Positions 17,925-27,226 of a stretch of 64,000 bases of DNA are shown here, piece after piece (the first letter of the stretch is position 1; the number at the start of each line of letters is the position of its first letter). The stretch covers positions 248,001 to 312,000 of the forward strand of contig NZ_CAJHCP010000009.1 in NCBI RefSeq assembly GCF_904848625.1, given 5' to 3'. Below the pieces are notes generated by a model, which was not told the origin of the DNA, ran no database searches, and worked only from the letters and a program-made list of their open reading frames with translations. Both the position numbers and the translations under genes were made by a program. The DNA comes from Paraburkholderia metrosideri (GTDB taxonomy: Bacteria; Pseudomonadota; Gammaproteobacteria; Burkholderiales; Burkholderiaceae).

Positions 17925-19235
17925 ATGATCACCGATCTCGAAAGCCGGGTTTCCCGCAAGCTGATGTTGCGGATCATCCCGTTTGTCATGCTGCTTTATT
18001 TCGTGAGTTTTCTGGATCGCGTCAATATTGGTTTCGCGGCCATGACGATGAACAAAGCCATTGGTCTGTCTCCCACTGCGTTTGGTCTTGGCGGCGGATT
18101 GTTTTTTATCGGCTATTTTCTATTTGAAGTACCGTCGAATCTGATTCTTCACAAGGTGGGCGCACGCCGATGGATTGCGCGCGTGATGATTTCGTGGGGC
18201 ATCGTGTCGGCAGCCTCTGCATTCGTGGTCGGGCCGAATAGCTTCTACGCGCTGCGGTTCATTCTGGGTGTCGCAGAAGCGGGTTTCTTTCCCGGCATCA
18301 TCCTTTATCTGAACCTGTGGTTCCCGAGCCGTCAACGGGCTGTTGCCGCTGCGTGGTTCATGGCGGCGGCGCCGATTTCCACCGCCATTGGCTCTCCGCT
18401 CTCCGGCGCGATCATGAAGCTGCCGTCCATCGCCGGACTCTCCAACTGGCAGATGCTCTACATTCTCGAAGCGGTCCCCGCCATTATTCTTGGCTTCGTC
18501 GTGCTCAAGTACATGACGGACACGCCGCGAAAAGCGCATTGGCTTCAGCCCGAAGAACGTGAGTGGCTGGTCGCAAGGCTGAAAACGGAAGCAGAAGAAA
18601 AGCAGTCACACGCAGGACACACCGCCGGTGCACTCAGTGCATTGCGCGACCCCCGAGTCCTTGCGCTGGCATTGATTTACTTCGGGACCTCGGCGGGTCT
18701 TTATACACTGGGCCTGTGGGCACCGCTAATTATTCGCCAGTACGGATTCGGCTCGTTCGAAACCGGTTTGATCGCTGGTGTTCCGAGTGTTCTAGCGGTC
18801 GTCGCGATGATCGTATGGGCGCGGCATTCGGACCGCACGCAGGAACGGACCTGGCATGTCGTCATTCCCTGTGTCGTCGCATTTGCCGGCTTCGCTCTGG
18901 CCGGTGGCGCCGGCAGCGCGCTGATGATCATTGTCGCACTCGTGATTGTGAACATCGGAATCAGCTCTGCGAAAGCGCCATTGTGGTCAATGCCGAGCAT
19001 GTTTCTGTCGGGCGCCGGTGCAGCAGCGGGCATTGCGATGATCAACTCCGTTGGGAATCTTGGGGGCTTCGTCGGGCCGTTTGTGATCGGCTGGCTCAAG
19101 AACGTCACGGGTGGCTATTCAGCGGGCCTGTATGTGGTGGGCGCAACACTCGGCGTGTCGGCAATCGTCACGTTGATGTTGAGCCGGCAGACAAGGCAGG
19201 CACCCATTGCAGTCGAGGAGCGACACGGTCATTAG
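17925..19235 (+). CDS. MFS transporter, anion:cation symporter family, probable tartrate/dicarboxylate carrier
   Basis: 436 aa with 12 predicted TM helices. Family signatures: FLDRVNIGFAAM in TM1, FFIGYFLFEVPSN after it, GVAEAGFFPGIILYL in TM4, and INSVGNLGGFVGP in TM11, all typical of the ACS family (TtuB, phthalate and glucarate carriers). The ATG at 17925 has an AGGAGGAG site; earlier in-frame codons lack one. Position downstream of the dehydrogenase suggests it brings in tartrate or D-malate. A hairpin at 19303 probably ends the transcript. It is paralogous to the carrier at 27339. Confidence 0.87.
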   Translation: MITDLESRVSRKLMLRIIPFVMLLYFVSFLDRVNIGFAAMTMNKAIGLSPTAFGLGGGLFFIGYFLFEVPSNLILHKVGARRWIARVMISWGIVSAASAFVVGPNSFYALRFILGVAEAGFFPGIILYLNLWFPSRQRAVAAAWFMAAAPISTAIGSPLSGAIMKLPSIAGLSNWQMLYILEAVPAIILGFVVLKYMTDTPRKAHWLQPEEREWLVARLKTEAEEKQSHAGHTAGALSALRDPRVLALALIYFGTSAGLYTLGLWAPLIIRQYGFGSFETGLIAGVPSVLAVVAMIVWARHSDRTQERTWHVVIPCVVAFAGFALAGGAGSALMIIVALVIVNIGISSAKAPLWSMPSMFLSGAGAAAGIAMINSVGNLGGFVGPFVIGWLKNVTGGYSAGLYVVGATLGVSAIVTLMLSRQTRQAPIAVEERHGH

Positions 19236-19302
19236 AAAGTACTGCGCTTTAGAACTTAGCTGTCAACCGCTGACTGGATTGACGACGCATTGCATGCTTG
19301 CC

Positions 19303-19339
19303 GCGCTCTGTGAGCCTTAGCGTACAGAGCGCGTCTTTT
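19303..19339 (+). terminator. Terminator after the MFS carrier gene
   Basis: GCGCTCTGT and ACAGAGCGC pair perfectly over 9 bp with a 12-base loop, followed by GTCTTTT. It lies 68 bases past the stop codon at 19235. Confidence 0.7.
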
Positions 19340-19421
19340 CGCACTGTAATAGTGAGACGACCCGCAATTGCAGTGACAGGTCGCCCGATGCTGCACGCCA
19401 GGACGTGAACCGGAGGTGACC

Positions 19422-20581
19422 ATGGGATATGCAAACGTTCGTCGGATGCGCAACGAGTCGGGTGAAATCCGGCCAATGACAGGCGTGCGGGGCATTGCCG
19501 CGCTAGCGGTCGTGTTTCGACATTTCTACGTGCTACCGACACGGTCGGAAATCAGTTGCAGCATGCCTATCTGGCCGTCGACATGTTCTTCATGCTGAGC
19601 GGCCTGGTGCTGGCACTGAACTATGCATCGACGGTCACGTTAGGTGCAGGAAGCAAGCCCTATTTATCGTTTATTCAGAAGCGCATTGCGCGCGTGTTCC
19701 CGCTTTATCTCTTCGTGACGGTCGTGAAGACGGCCTACGATCTGAGCAAGCATATCGGTCTCGGACTCGCGATGCCCGATACCTGGGAACTGAAAACGAT
19801 GATCGCAAATCTGTTCCTCGTTCAGGCGTGGGGAATCTCGGAGAGCGCAGTCGGTCCCGCATGGTCGCTGAGTACCGAATTCGGCGCCTATATCCTTTTC
19901 CCGATTCTGGTCGCACTGACGATACACAGCAGGACGGCGGTCGCGTGGATCATGACGATCCTGAGTGGCGCACTTCTGGTGGCTGCTGCTATGGGCAACA
20001 GTGGTTGCACCACGTGCACGGGCTATCTGGATATTTTCCGCGGCGATACCTTATACCCGCTCATGCGATGTGTGGCGGGCTTCACGTTCGGGCTGACCGG
20101 TTACCGGCTGTGGAGCGTGCCGTCAATCCGCGCAATCGCATCGGCTAATCTGTTTGCGCTCTTATCCGCATTCGGCATGCTCGGTGCATATTTCGCGGGC
20201 TTGCCTGACCTGGCTATTTACGCACTACTGTTTGCGACCGTTATGGCATGTTTGGGAAATTCCAAAGCCGCGAATGCGATGTTTGGCAATCGCGTGGTGT
20301 TTTTCTTCGGAAAAATCTCCTTTTCGATCTATCTGGTTCATATTCTTCTTGCGCCCGCCGTGAAGCGGGTCGTGGCTCTTTCCGATGCGCATCTGGGCCA
20401 CTTCTCTGTCGTCGCGTCGGCATTGTTCGCGTTCGTCACGGTGATTGCGTGCTCCGCGGCTTCCTATCACATGGTCGAAATGCCGGGCCGGCGGCTTGCA
20501 CTCAGGTTGATGTCGCGCAAAAACAAGAACGACGAAGCGCCCGCCGTGATCGCCATCGAAGAAGGCGATGCAGCGCGATGA
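19422..20581 (+). pseudogene. Acyltransferase-3 (OafA-type) gene split by a frameshift
   Basis: The ATG at 19422 has a good GGAGG site and opens a frame whose product carries the family N-terminus (RPMTGVRGIAALAVVFRHFY) but stops at 19598. The rest of the family (HAYLAVDMFFMLSGLVLAL, RIARVFPLYLF, WSLSTEFGAY, SFSIYLVH) is in another frame that runs to 20581. The switch needed lies between about 19530 and 19556 and equals one missing base (or two extra). Together the parts make about 385 aa, normal for a 10-TM O-acyltransferase that modifies lipopolysaccharide or exopolysaccharide. No homopolymer at the break favours slippage, so mutation or sequence error is more likely. Confidence 0.75.
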
Positions 20582-21057
20582 CTGACGTCGTTGCTGCGCA
20601 CGCTGTTGTTCGCGATGGCCGTTGGCAAAGCGTTCGTGGCCGGGTCAAGCGTCGTTGAGCATGTGGATTCAAAAGCGGCAGCGGGCGGTCGTGCCGGTGG
20701 CCGCTTTTTTTTAGCGCGTCACGACGTGGGGTTTTGCCGTGATCGGACGCATACTGGTGGTTCCAAGGAAAAAATGGTTTACTAAAAAATCAATTTTTAC
20801 TGCGTGTTATTGTTACGCAAGGCAAATTTGTGTGCGTGGTTCATCCTGAATTGAGCGTGGTTCAAGATCGAACTTGTTGGTGTTACACTGCCACTCGCCA
20901 AAGCCTCTCTGGCATAGGGTTTGGATGGTTTCGAAATGCATCGCCCGTTTGAGTCGCATCGACAGATCGTAGCCAATGTCATGCATGTGGCGGCCATTTT
21001 CTGAACTTCATCCGAACACTCAGCTGCGTTTTTCCAGATTCCTCAGGTTCTAAAACC
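20582..21057. other. Intergenic region upstream of the phc-type operon
   Basis: 476 bases. It holds the terminator at 20672-20712, then an AT-rich patch (about 20770-20830) that contrasts with the GC-rich surroundings, and the leader of the quorum-sensing operon. No gene seen; the operon promoter is probably here. Confidence 0.5.
20672..20712 (+). terminator. Rho-independent terminator after the acyltransferase
   Basis: AAAGCGGC pairs with GCCGCTTT around a 20-base loop that can itself pair in part; eight T residues follow. It lies about 90 bases after the acyltransferase stop. Confidence 0.75.
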
Positions 21058-22446
21058 GTGTACTCTCAAACGCAAATCGATCCGGTAGTCAGTTTCCGCA
21101 ACTCGCAGCGCGAACAGGTGCGTGGCACGATCATTAACCTCCAGAGAAAATCTTTGGTAATGGAGGTCTATAACCCTTATTCCATTGTGCAGGTCAGTGA
21201 AGTATTAAGCGACCTGAGTGTGCGAATGGGCGCCAGGAATGCCTATCTTGGCAAGGCCGTGGTCGTCAGCCTCGTGAATACCGGTCTCACCGCGGTAGTG
21301 TCACTGGCACTGATCGACGAATGGCGAGAACTGAGTGTTCTCTCTAATGAATCCAGGTCAGTCGGGCGCGAAGCTGAACACTTCATTACCGACTGGGACG
21401 CGCGATTCAATATCCGGCGTGACTATCAGATCGTGGTCAACGAGATGCGGGCATTCCTGTCGGAAGTGTCGCGCTGGGTCGAGCAGGTGGATCTGACCGA
21501 AAGTCTGCCGAAGACCGATGGCCGGCTGCGCGAAGATCTGTTCTACGAGCTCGCCACACCCATAATGCATAAGGTCAAGTCTTACCTCGTCCGACTCGAG
21601 GAAGAGGCTGAGCGTGTCGATATCGAAATCGCACCTGTGCATCGCACGTATGCGCAAGCAGCGTTGCATCCGCTGCTGCTTCGAGCACCGTTTGTCTATC
21701 GCACATTTACGAAGCCGCTGGGCTATGCCGGCGACTACGAGATGGTCAATCAGATTCTGAGCGATCCACAGCAGGGACCGACCACCTACTTCCAGATCGT
21801 CAATACGGCGTTCCTGAAGGCCGCCGTGGCGACCGCGCACAGAAACCGCATCACGCTGCTGATCGACTTTCTGACGCGCCAGGCTGAAGCCGCGCGCGTG
21901 GCCGGCAGACCGTTCCGCATTCTCAATGTCGGTTGCGGACCGGCTTTCGAGATTCAGCGCTTCGTGCGTGAATACGCGCGGCCCGATCTGCTGTCGTTCC
22001 AGCTGGTCGATTTCAGCGAGGAAACGCTGGCGTTTACGAAAGACGCAATCGAGCGCTCGGCGGCCGAAGGCGGGCACAAGGTCGTGGTGGAAACGGTGCA
22101 TCAGTCGGTGCACGACCTGCTTAAGCGCAAGATCACACCCGACCCGTCTTTGCGTGAATTCGACGCCGTGTATTGCGCGGGTCTGTTCGACTACCTGTCG
22201 GATAAGGTGTGCGCACGTCTGCTCAGCTATTTCGCGTCGCGTACGCGGCCGAATGGTCAACTGCTCGTCACCAACGTGCATTCGGCGAACCCCGAGAAAT
22301 ACGGCATGGAGCACCTGCTCGAGTGGTATCTGATCTACCGGAATGAAAGCGGCATGCAAGCGCTGTTGCCCGAACAGTCCGCCGGACACAAGCTCTATGT
22401 CGACGAGACCGGAGTGAATGTATTCGCGGAAGCCACGATCCTCTGA
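21058..22446 (+). CDS. phcB: PhcB-type SAM-dependent methyltransferase (3-hydroxy fatty acid methyl ester synthesis)
   Basis: 462 aa. An N-terminal PilZ-like domain (residues about 18-95, with RGTIINLQRK and MEVYNPYSIVQVSE) is followed by a helical linker and a class I methyltransferase domain from about residue 190; SAM motif I is ILNVGCGPAFEIQRF. The PLGYAGDYEMVNQIL segment is typical of this subgroup. In Ralstonia solanacearum PhcB makes the volatile signal 3-hydroxypalmitic acid methyl ester. The assignment rests on this architecture plus the following kinase, receiver-kinase and receiver genes in the order phcB-S-R-Q. Start GTG at 21058 has a weak site; it keeps the PilZ-like domain intact. 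The exact fatty-acid chain cannot be predicted. Confidence 0.85.
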   Translation: MYSQTQIDPVVSFRNSQREQVRGTIINLQRKSLVMEVYNPYSIVQVSEVLSDLSVRMGARNAYLGKAVVVSLVNTGLTAVVSLALIDEWRELSVLSNESRSVGREAEHFITDWDARFNIRRDYQIVVNEMRAFLSEVSRWVEQVDLTESLPKTDGRLREDLFYELATPIMHKVKSYLVRLEEEAERVDIEIAPVHRTYAQAALHPLLLRAPFVYRTFTKPLGYAGDYEMVNQILSDPQQGPTTYFQIVNTAFLKAAVATAHRNRITLLIDFLTRQAEAARVAGRPFRILNVGCGPAFEIQRFVREYARPDLLSFQLVDFSEETLAFTKDAIERSAAEGGHKVVVETVHQSVHDLLKRKITPDPSLREFDAVYCAGLFDYLSDKVCARLLSYFASRTRPNGQLLVTNVHSANPEKYGMEHLLEWYLIYRNESGMQALLPEQSAGHKLYVDETGVNVFAEATIL

Positions 22447-22466
22447 CGTCAGCAGACACCTCATCC

Positions 22467-23822
22467 ATGAGCATCAGCCAACTGCACTCAGGCTATCAAA
22501 CCGAGCTGGCGGACTTTCGCATTACGTTCAGCCGTGGCGGCGCCTATACGGCCATTGTGCTTGTCCTACTCGGCGTGGGACTGGATTACGCGCAGTATCC
22601 TCAACTGCTGTTACCGTTCGCGGCGGCGCGGGTGGTCGTTTCATTGCTGATCGGCGGCATCGTGGTACTGCTGGGCAGTTCGGCGGGACGAAACCTGAGC
22701 CCATGGTTGACCCTGTCATGGCTGCTGCTGCCGCAGATCATGATTTCGTGGATGATCTGGCAGACCGACGGTGTGCTGTCGCCGTACTACATGGGGCTGA
22801 ATCTCGCCATCTTCGCGTCCGGCATCGCATTGCCTTTCGGCTTATGGCAGAACGTGGTGTTTGGCGTATTGTCGTGCGTTCTCTACCTGCTGGCCTGCCT
22901 GCTGCATTCGAGTGGTGGGCTGCCGGGCGGCACGCTGACCGTCAACGTGTTGCTTCTTCTGTTTGCTGCCGCGGCCAGCGCGGTCTATACCTTCTTCAAC
23001 GAGCGAGTGCGCTTCATGCTGTTTCGCCTGAAGGCAGAGGTCTCCGCGAAGAATGCCGAAGTCTCAGCAAAGAATGCTGAACTGGAAGTGATCAACCGTC
23101 AGTTGGTCGACATCAAGGGTCAACTGTTGCAACAGGAAAAAATGGCGGCAATCGGTACGCTTGCCGCTGGCCTGCTGCATGAAGTCAACAATCCGGTGAA
23201 TTTCTGCCTGATGGCGATCGAACTCGGGCTGGAAGAGCCCATAACCAAAACGGAACCGACGCTGCAAGAATGTCTTGTCGACGCGAAGCAGGGCATGCAA
23301 CGCATTCAGCATATCGTGTCGGACCTGAAGACTTTCGCCTATCGCAAGCCGGGTGCCGAGGCAGAGGTGGGCACCCCGTTCCTGTTCGAGAAAGCGCTCG
23401 ATTCATCCATTCGACTCGTCGCGCATGAATTGCGCGGCGTCGCGGTCACGCGCGACCTTCCCGTCGATACGCTGGTGCAAGGCGACGAGGCTGCGATCAT
23501 CGGCGTGTTGATCAATCTGCTGTCGAACGCGGTATTGGCCATGCGTAAAGCGGGCACCGTCAAACCCGCCATTAACATCGCCGTGAAATGGGAGGAAGAT
23601 CGTCTGCACGTGACAGTACGGGACAATGGGCCAGGCATTGCGGATGAACATCTCGCGCGCGTGTTCGAACCGTTCTTCACTACCCGTGACATCGGGCAGG
23701 GCCTGGGTCTGGGGCTGTCAATCAGTTATGCGGTCATCGAGCGCCACGGCGGTCTGCTGTTTGCCGAGAGCGAACTGGGAAGCTGGGCATCGTTCAGCTT
23801 TGATCTGTCGCGCGCGCCTTGA
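22467..23822 (+). CDS. phcS: PhcS-type membrane sensor histidine kinase
   Basis: 451 aa. The N-terminal 180 residues hold about six hydrophobic segments with no large periplasmic domain, fitting a sensor for a hydrophobic ligand within the membrane. A coiled-coil with a duplicated seven-residue unit (EVSAKNA twice, residues 191-204) leads to the phospho-acceptor box GLLHEVNNPVNF (His238) and a complete ATPase domain (NLLSNAVLAM, DNGPGI, GLGLGLS). PhcS of Ralstonia senses the methyl ester and phosphorylates PhcR. It starts 20 bases after phcB and ends 7 bases before phcR. Confidence 0.85.
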   Translation: MSISQLHSGYQTELADFRITFSRGGAYTAIVLVLLGVGLDYAQYPQLLLPFAAARVVVSLLIGGIVVLLGSSAGRNLSPWLTLSWLLLPQIMISWMIWQTDGVLSPYYMGLNLAIFASGIALPFGLWQNVVFGVLSCVLYLLACLLHSSGGLPGGTLTVNVLLLLFAAAASAVYTFFNERVRFMLFRLKAEVSAKNAEVSAKNAELEVINRQLVDIKGQLLQQEKMAAIGTLAAGLLHEVNNPVNFCLMAIELGLEEPITKTEPTLQECLVDAKQGMQRIQHIVSDLKTFAYRKPGAEAEVGTPFLFEKALDSSIRLVAHELRGVAVTRDLPVDTLVQGDEAAIIGVLINLLSNAVLAMRKAGTVKPAINIAVKWEEDRLHVTVRDNGPGIADEHLARVFEPFFTTRDIGQGLGLGLSISYAVIERHGGLLFAESELGSWASFSFDLSRAP

Positions 23823-23829
23823 GAACATA

Positions 23830-24969
23830 ATGAATGACATCAGACAGACGCGGCCCACTCTTCTCTACGTCGACGACGAAGAGCTGGCATGCAAATATTT
23901 CGCCCGCACAGTAGGGGCAGAATACGACGTGCTGGTCGCGAGAAGCAGTGACGAGGCAAGCGCCATCCTGCTGCAGGACAGCGCTCGCATTGCGGTACTG
24001 GTCACGGATTTTCGTATGCCCGGGCGCGATGGCGGCGATCTGCTGCGGCAGGTGGCGCAGGAATATCCGCACATCATTCGCATTCTGGTCACCGCTTACG
24101 CAGACAAAGACGTGTTGCTGCAAACGGTCAATGCCGGCGAAGTATTCCGCATTCTCGAAAAGCCGCTGACGCCGGCTATCGTGCGTGAGACGCTGCATGT
24201 CGCGTTCGATCGTTACCACGAACGTGCGTTGCAGAATCAGCGCTTGATGGCAATGGGCGAGACGTTGGCCTTTCTCGCGCATGAACTGAACACGCCGCTC
24301 GCGGCTATCGCGCTGAACGCGCGCAGTATCGAAAACCGTACTGACGGCGAGCAGGATTCCGGCCGCGCGCACGACGCCGACGGTGAGATCGCTGGCGCCG
24401 CGCGGTCGATGCGTGAGAGCGCGCAGTACTGCATATCGGTCGTCTCATCGTTCTGGCGGTCGGTCCACAATGGGCACAGGCGGCTTGCGGGGAGCGATCC
24501 GCGCAACGAGGTTACCGCAAACGGACTCATCTCCGCGCTGCTCGATACCTATCCGTTTGCAACGACGCAGCGGACGTGGGTACAGGTTGACGTGGTCGGC
24601 GACTTTCCGGTGGTGACGCAACCGAATTGCGTGGCACTCGTGCTCTCTTCGCTATTGTCCAACGCGCTGCGCGCGCTCGCGGATGTGTCCGCGCCGTCGG
24701 TACGCTTCACGGTGCGAGCGGAACCCGAGCCCGGCATCAGCATCTGCGACAACGGTCCCGGCATTCCGCCTGAGGTAAAGGCCAGTCTGTTGACAGACCC
24801 GATCACCACCCACGCGAAATCCGGTGGGAACGGCCTGGGCCTGATTTTGTGTAACCGCGTCATGCAATCCTGTGGCGGCGGCATCCGGATCGAGTCCACG
24901 CCAGGGGGCGGCACCACCGTCATGCTGGATTTCCCCCCTATCAAAGATAAAACGCACAGGAGTTATTGA
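23830..24969 (+). CDS. phcR: PhcR-type response regulator with C-terminal histidine kinase domain
   Basis: 379 aa. The receiver comes first: acidic pair in YVDDEELACKYFART, phospho-acceptor in VLVTDFRMPGRDGG, switch residue LVTAYAD and LEKPL. A kinase follows: FLAHELNTPLAAIAL (His box), SSLLSNALRAL, DNGPGIPPE and GNGLGLIL. The receiver-then-kinase order without a DNA-binding domain is the hallmark of PhcR, which in Ralstonia controls the activity of the global regulator PhcA. The frame is open to 23626 inside phcS, but the ATG at 23830 gives the proper receiver start. It overlaps phcQ by one base (TGATG). Confidence 0.85.
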   Translation: MNDIRQTRPTLLYVDDEELACKYFARTVGAEYDVLVARSSDEASAILLQDSARIAVLVTDFRMPGRDGGDLLRQVAQEYPHIIRILVTAYADKDVLLQTVNAGEVFRILEKPLTPAIVRETLHVAFDRYHERALQNQRLMAMGETLAFLAHELNTPLAAIALNARSIENRTDGEQDSGRAHDADGEIAGAARSMRESAQYCISVVSSFWRSVHNGHRRLAGSDPRNEVTANGLISALLDTYPFATTQRTWVQVDVVGDFPVVTQPNCVALVLSSLLSNALRALADVSAPSVRFTVRAEPEPGISICDNGPGIPPEVKASLLTDPITTHAKSGGNGLGLILCNRVMQSCGGGIRIESTPGGGTTVMLDFPPIKDKTHRSY

Positions 24970-25970
24970 TGAACGAAGCGAAAGCCACACAGGAGTCGTC
25001 ACCGGCGATCATCTTCGTCGATGACGAGGCCACGGCCGTGAAATACTTCCAGCGTGCTATCGGAAGCCTGGCGCCGGTCCTGACTGGCGGTTCGGTAGAA
25101 GAGGGCAAGGCTCTGCTGGACGCGCACGGTGACAGCGTGGGGGTCCTTGTCTCCGACCAGCGCATGCCGGGCGAATTCGGCAACGAGTTGCTCCGCTATG
25201 CCAGCGAGCGCTATCCGCATATCGTGCGGATTTTGACTACCGCGTATTCGGAGATCGACCAGACCGTCGCGGCCGTCAACCTCGGTCATATCCACCGCTA
25301 TATCAAGAAGCCGTGGGACATCACCGCGTTGCGGATGGAACTGAAGCAGGCGCTCGAACTGGCCGAGTTGCGTAAGGAGCGGGATCATCTGGTGCGCGAG
25401 AAGCTGGGTGTGCTGCAAAAGCAGACGCTCGCCACACGGGTCGGTGCGGTTCGCGCGATGTCCGCCACGCTGATCGGGCCGGAGCGCTTCCAGCCGGTGG
25501 ATACCTACCTGGCCGCAGCGGTACTGGCCAGCGTGCAAAGCTCCGAGGCCGACTGGCTGTTGCTCGACTATTCCGATCTGGTCGCCGCCGAGAGTAACCG
25601 CAGCGGAGTGTTTGGGCATCAGGTGGCGGAGAACCTCGCGACGCTGCGTAACCGTCATGCCGGTTCTGGCGTGAGCGGCGCAGTGTCGGCGGTGGCCGGG
25701 ACGCTGGAGGAGGCGGGCATCAAAGTCCGTCGCGAAGGCGATGCTCTGATCTGGAGCGATCTTCCCGCACTGACAGAATTCCTGGGCGAACCGGCTAACA
25801 ACGCGGTGTCGAATCAGCACGCTGTCTGGTTTGCAAGCCTTCTGTGGCTGGACGGGAATGACTTTGCGCTCGAACCGGTCCGTGAGGGTGAGGCCATTGC
25901 ATTCCGGCCGGTTCAACGCAAGACAGAGTTTCCCGCCGATCGCCTTGCGACGTGGATCGAGCAGTTCTGA
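24969..25970 (+). CDS. phcQ: PhcQ-type response regulator
   Basis: 333 aa. Receiver domain in residues 10-130 (IIFVDDEATAVKYFQRAIG; VLVSDQRMPGEFGNELL; ILTTAYSE; YIKKPWD), followed by a short coiled-coil (RKERDHLVREKLGVLQKQ) and a C-terminal region of about 170 residues with no recognised output domain. This matches PhcQ, the fourth protein of the Ralstonia quorum-sensing operon. ATG at 24969 with AGGAG upstream; translationally coupled to phcR. A terminator follows at 26079. Confidence 0.83.
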   Translation: MNEAKATQESSPAIIFVDDEATAVKYFQRAIGSLAPVLTGGSVEEGKALLDAHGDSVGVLVSDQRMPGEFGNELLRYASERYPHIVRILTTAYSEIDQTVAAVNLGHIHRYIKKPWDITALRMELKQALELAELRKERDHLVREKLGVLQKQTLATRVGAVRAMSATLIGPERFQPVDTYLAAAVLASVQSSEADWLLLDYSDLVAAESNRSGVFGHQVAENLATLRNRHAGSGVSGAVSAVAGTLEEAGIKVRREGDALIWSDLPALTEFLGEPANNAVSNQHAVWFASLLWLDGNDFALEPVREGEAIAFRPVQRKTEFPADRLATWIEQF

Positions 25971-26078
25971 GGTTCACAGGGTCGAATCACTCTAACAACT
26001 CCATTCACTGCCGCCCGCTATGGGTCAAATGACAGGCGCCCAGGTCGCCTGCTCTTCAGCGGATGGGGGACGAATTGT

Positions 26079-26105
26079 ACGGCGGCGAATATGCCGCCGT
26101 TTTTC
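26079..26105 (+). terminator. Terminator of the phc-type operon
   Basis: ACGGCGGC and GCCGCCGT form a perfect 8-bp stem with a 6-base loop, followed by a run of T residues. It lies 109 bases after the phcQ stop. Confidence 0.8.
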
Positions 26106-26341
26106 GTTGTGCGGGCGTAGCGTCACCATCTTCTGCTCGCGTTGTGCGTGGCCCTCAGCGCGCGACTCGCGCGTTTCCTCTTTCCGACAAAAAAGACCGC
26201 GGAGGTGGCTCGCCTTGACGGCGCTCATCTCCTCAGTGCGCGTGCGCTCGCCTGGCTCTCCCGATGCCTGAACATTTCTCGCTGCTCGTCGCATCGCATG
26301 ACAAAAATGCTAGCATCGTCGAGAAGGGTGAATCCTCAAGG

Positions 26342-26352
26342 TGGTAGGACCA
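26342..26352. promoter_or_regulatory. FadR-family operator at the regulator's own start
   Basis: TGGTAGGACCA is an inverted repeat TGGT-N3-ACCA identical in its central 11 bases to the site at 27230-27240. It overlaps or abuts the start codon of the FadR-family regulator, which suggests autorepression. Confidence 0.7.
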
Positions 26353-27132
26353 GTGAAAAATGCAGCCGAAAAGAAAACTCTGGAAAGCGCGTTGAAGATC
26401 GCTGACGTCGTCTCCGAGCGCGTGGAAAGCCTGATTGTCGACGGTGTATTGAAGCCGGGTCAGGCGCTGCCTTCCGAGCGGCGCCTGATGGTCAAGCTGG
26501 GCGTTTCGCGGTCAGCGCTGCGAGAAGGGCTGAAGGTGCTGCGCGCACGCGGGATTATCGAAACGTCGCAGGGACGGGGCTCGTTCGTTGCGGCGCTGAA
26601 CACGCAGCCCGCTCTTACACCGATGATGCATCTTCTCGGCTCGCAGCCGAGAACCCTGTACGACATTTTCGAAGTGCGTGAATTGCTCGAAGCCGAATCG
26701 GCGCGCCTGGCCGCGCTTCGCGGCACGCAGGCCGACTTCGCGATCATCACCCTTCGCTATGAGGAAATGCTCGCCGCAAATCATAGCGGGGTGGGTGAAT
26801 CGACCCGCGCGCGCCTTGACTATGCATTCCATCTGGCAATTTGCGAGGCCTCGCACAATCCCGTGCTCGTGCACACGCTGAGTTCGCTCACCGACGTACT
26901 GCTGAGTTCGGTCTTCGCGTCAGTGAATAATCTCTACCATCGGCAAGCGGAAAAGCGCGTGATCGACAGGCAGCATGCCCGTCTTTACAAAGCTGTGACG
27001 GGCAAACTGCCGGAACAGGCGCGCAAGGCCGCGAGCACGCATATCACTTCCACCATCGCCTGCCTGAAGGAGATCGAGGCCGAGGAGCAGCGGCTGGTGC
27101 GGGCAACGTTGCGGCTCAACGGCTGGGAATGA
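26353..27132 (+). CDS. FadR-subfamily GntR regulator of D-lactate genes
   Basis: 259 aa. N-terminal winged HTH (VLKPGQALPSERRLMVKLGV, then SRSALREGLKVLRARGIIET) and an all-helical FCD effector domain with metal ligands spread over VRELLEAESARLA, DYAFHLAICEASHNPVL and STHITSTI. Family members of this kind (LldR, GlcC, PdhR) respond to lactate, glycolate or pyruvate and bind TGGT-N3-ACCA. Two such sites are here: one at its own start and one before the MFS-dld genes. The GTG at 26353 has AGGTGG 8 bases upstream; a GTG at 26341 is the alternative. Confidence 0.85.
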   Translation: MKNAAEKKTLESALKIADVVSERVESLIVDGVLKPGQALPSERRLMVKLGVSRSALREGLKVLRARGIIETSQGRGSFVAALNTQPALTPMMHLLGSQPRTLYDIFEVRELLEAESARLAALRGTQADFAIITLRYEEMLAANHSGVGESTRARLDYAFHLAICEASHNPVLVHTLSSLTDVLLSSVFASVNNLYHRQAEKRVIDRQHARLYKAVTGKLPEQARKAASTHITSTIACLKEIEAEEQRLVRATLRLNGWE

Positions 27133-27226
27133 CGCCGAACGCAAGTGTCGGCGAACCGCTGCATGCCGCCGCGAGACCGCACCACGCCTGATTTGCGCGG
27201 ATCATCACATCTGGCACGGCAAAAAT

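Noticed and set aside
21358..22464. Minus-strand open frame of 368 codons opposite phcB
   Set aside because: Antisense shadow; product has no recognisable domain while the plus-strand product does.
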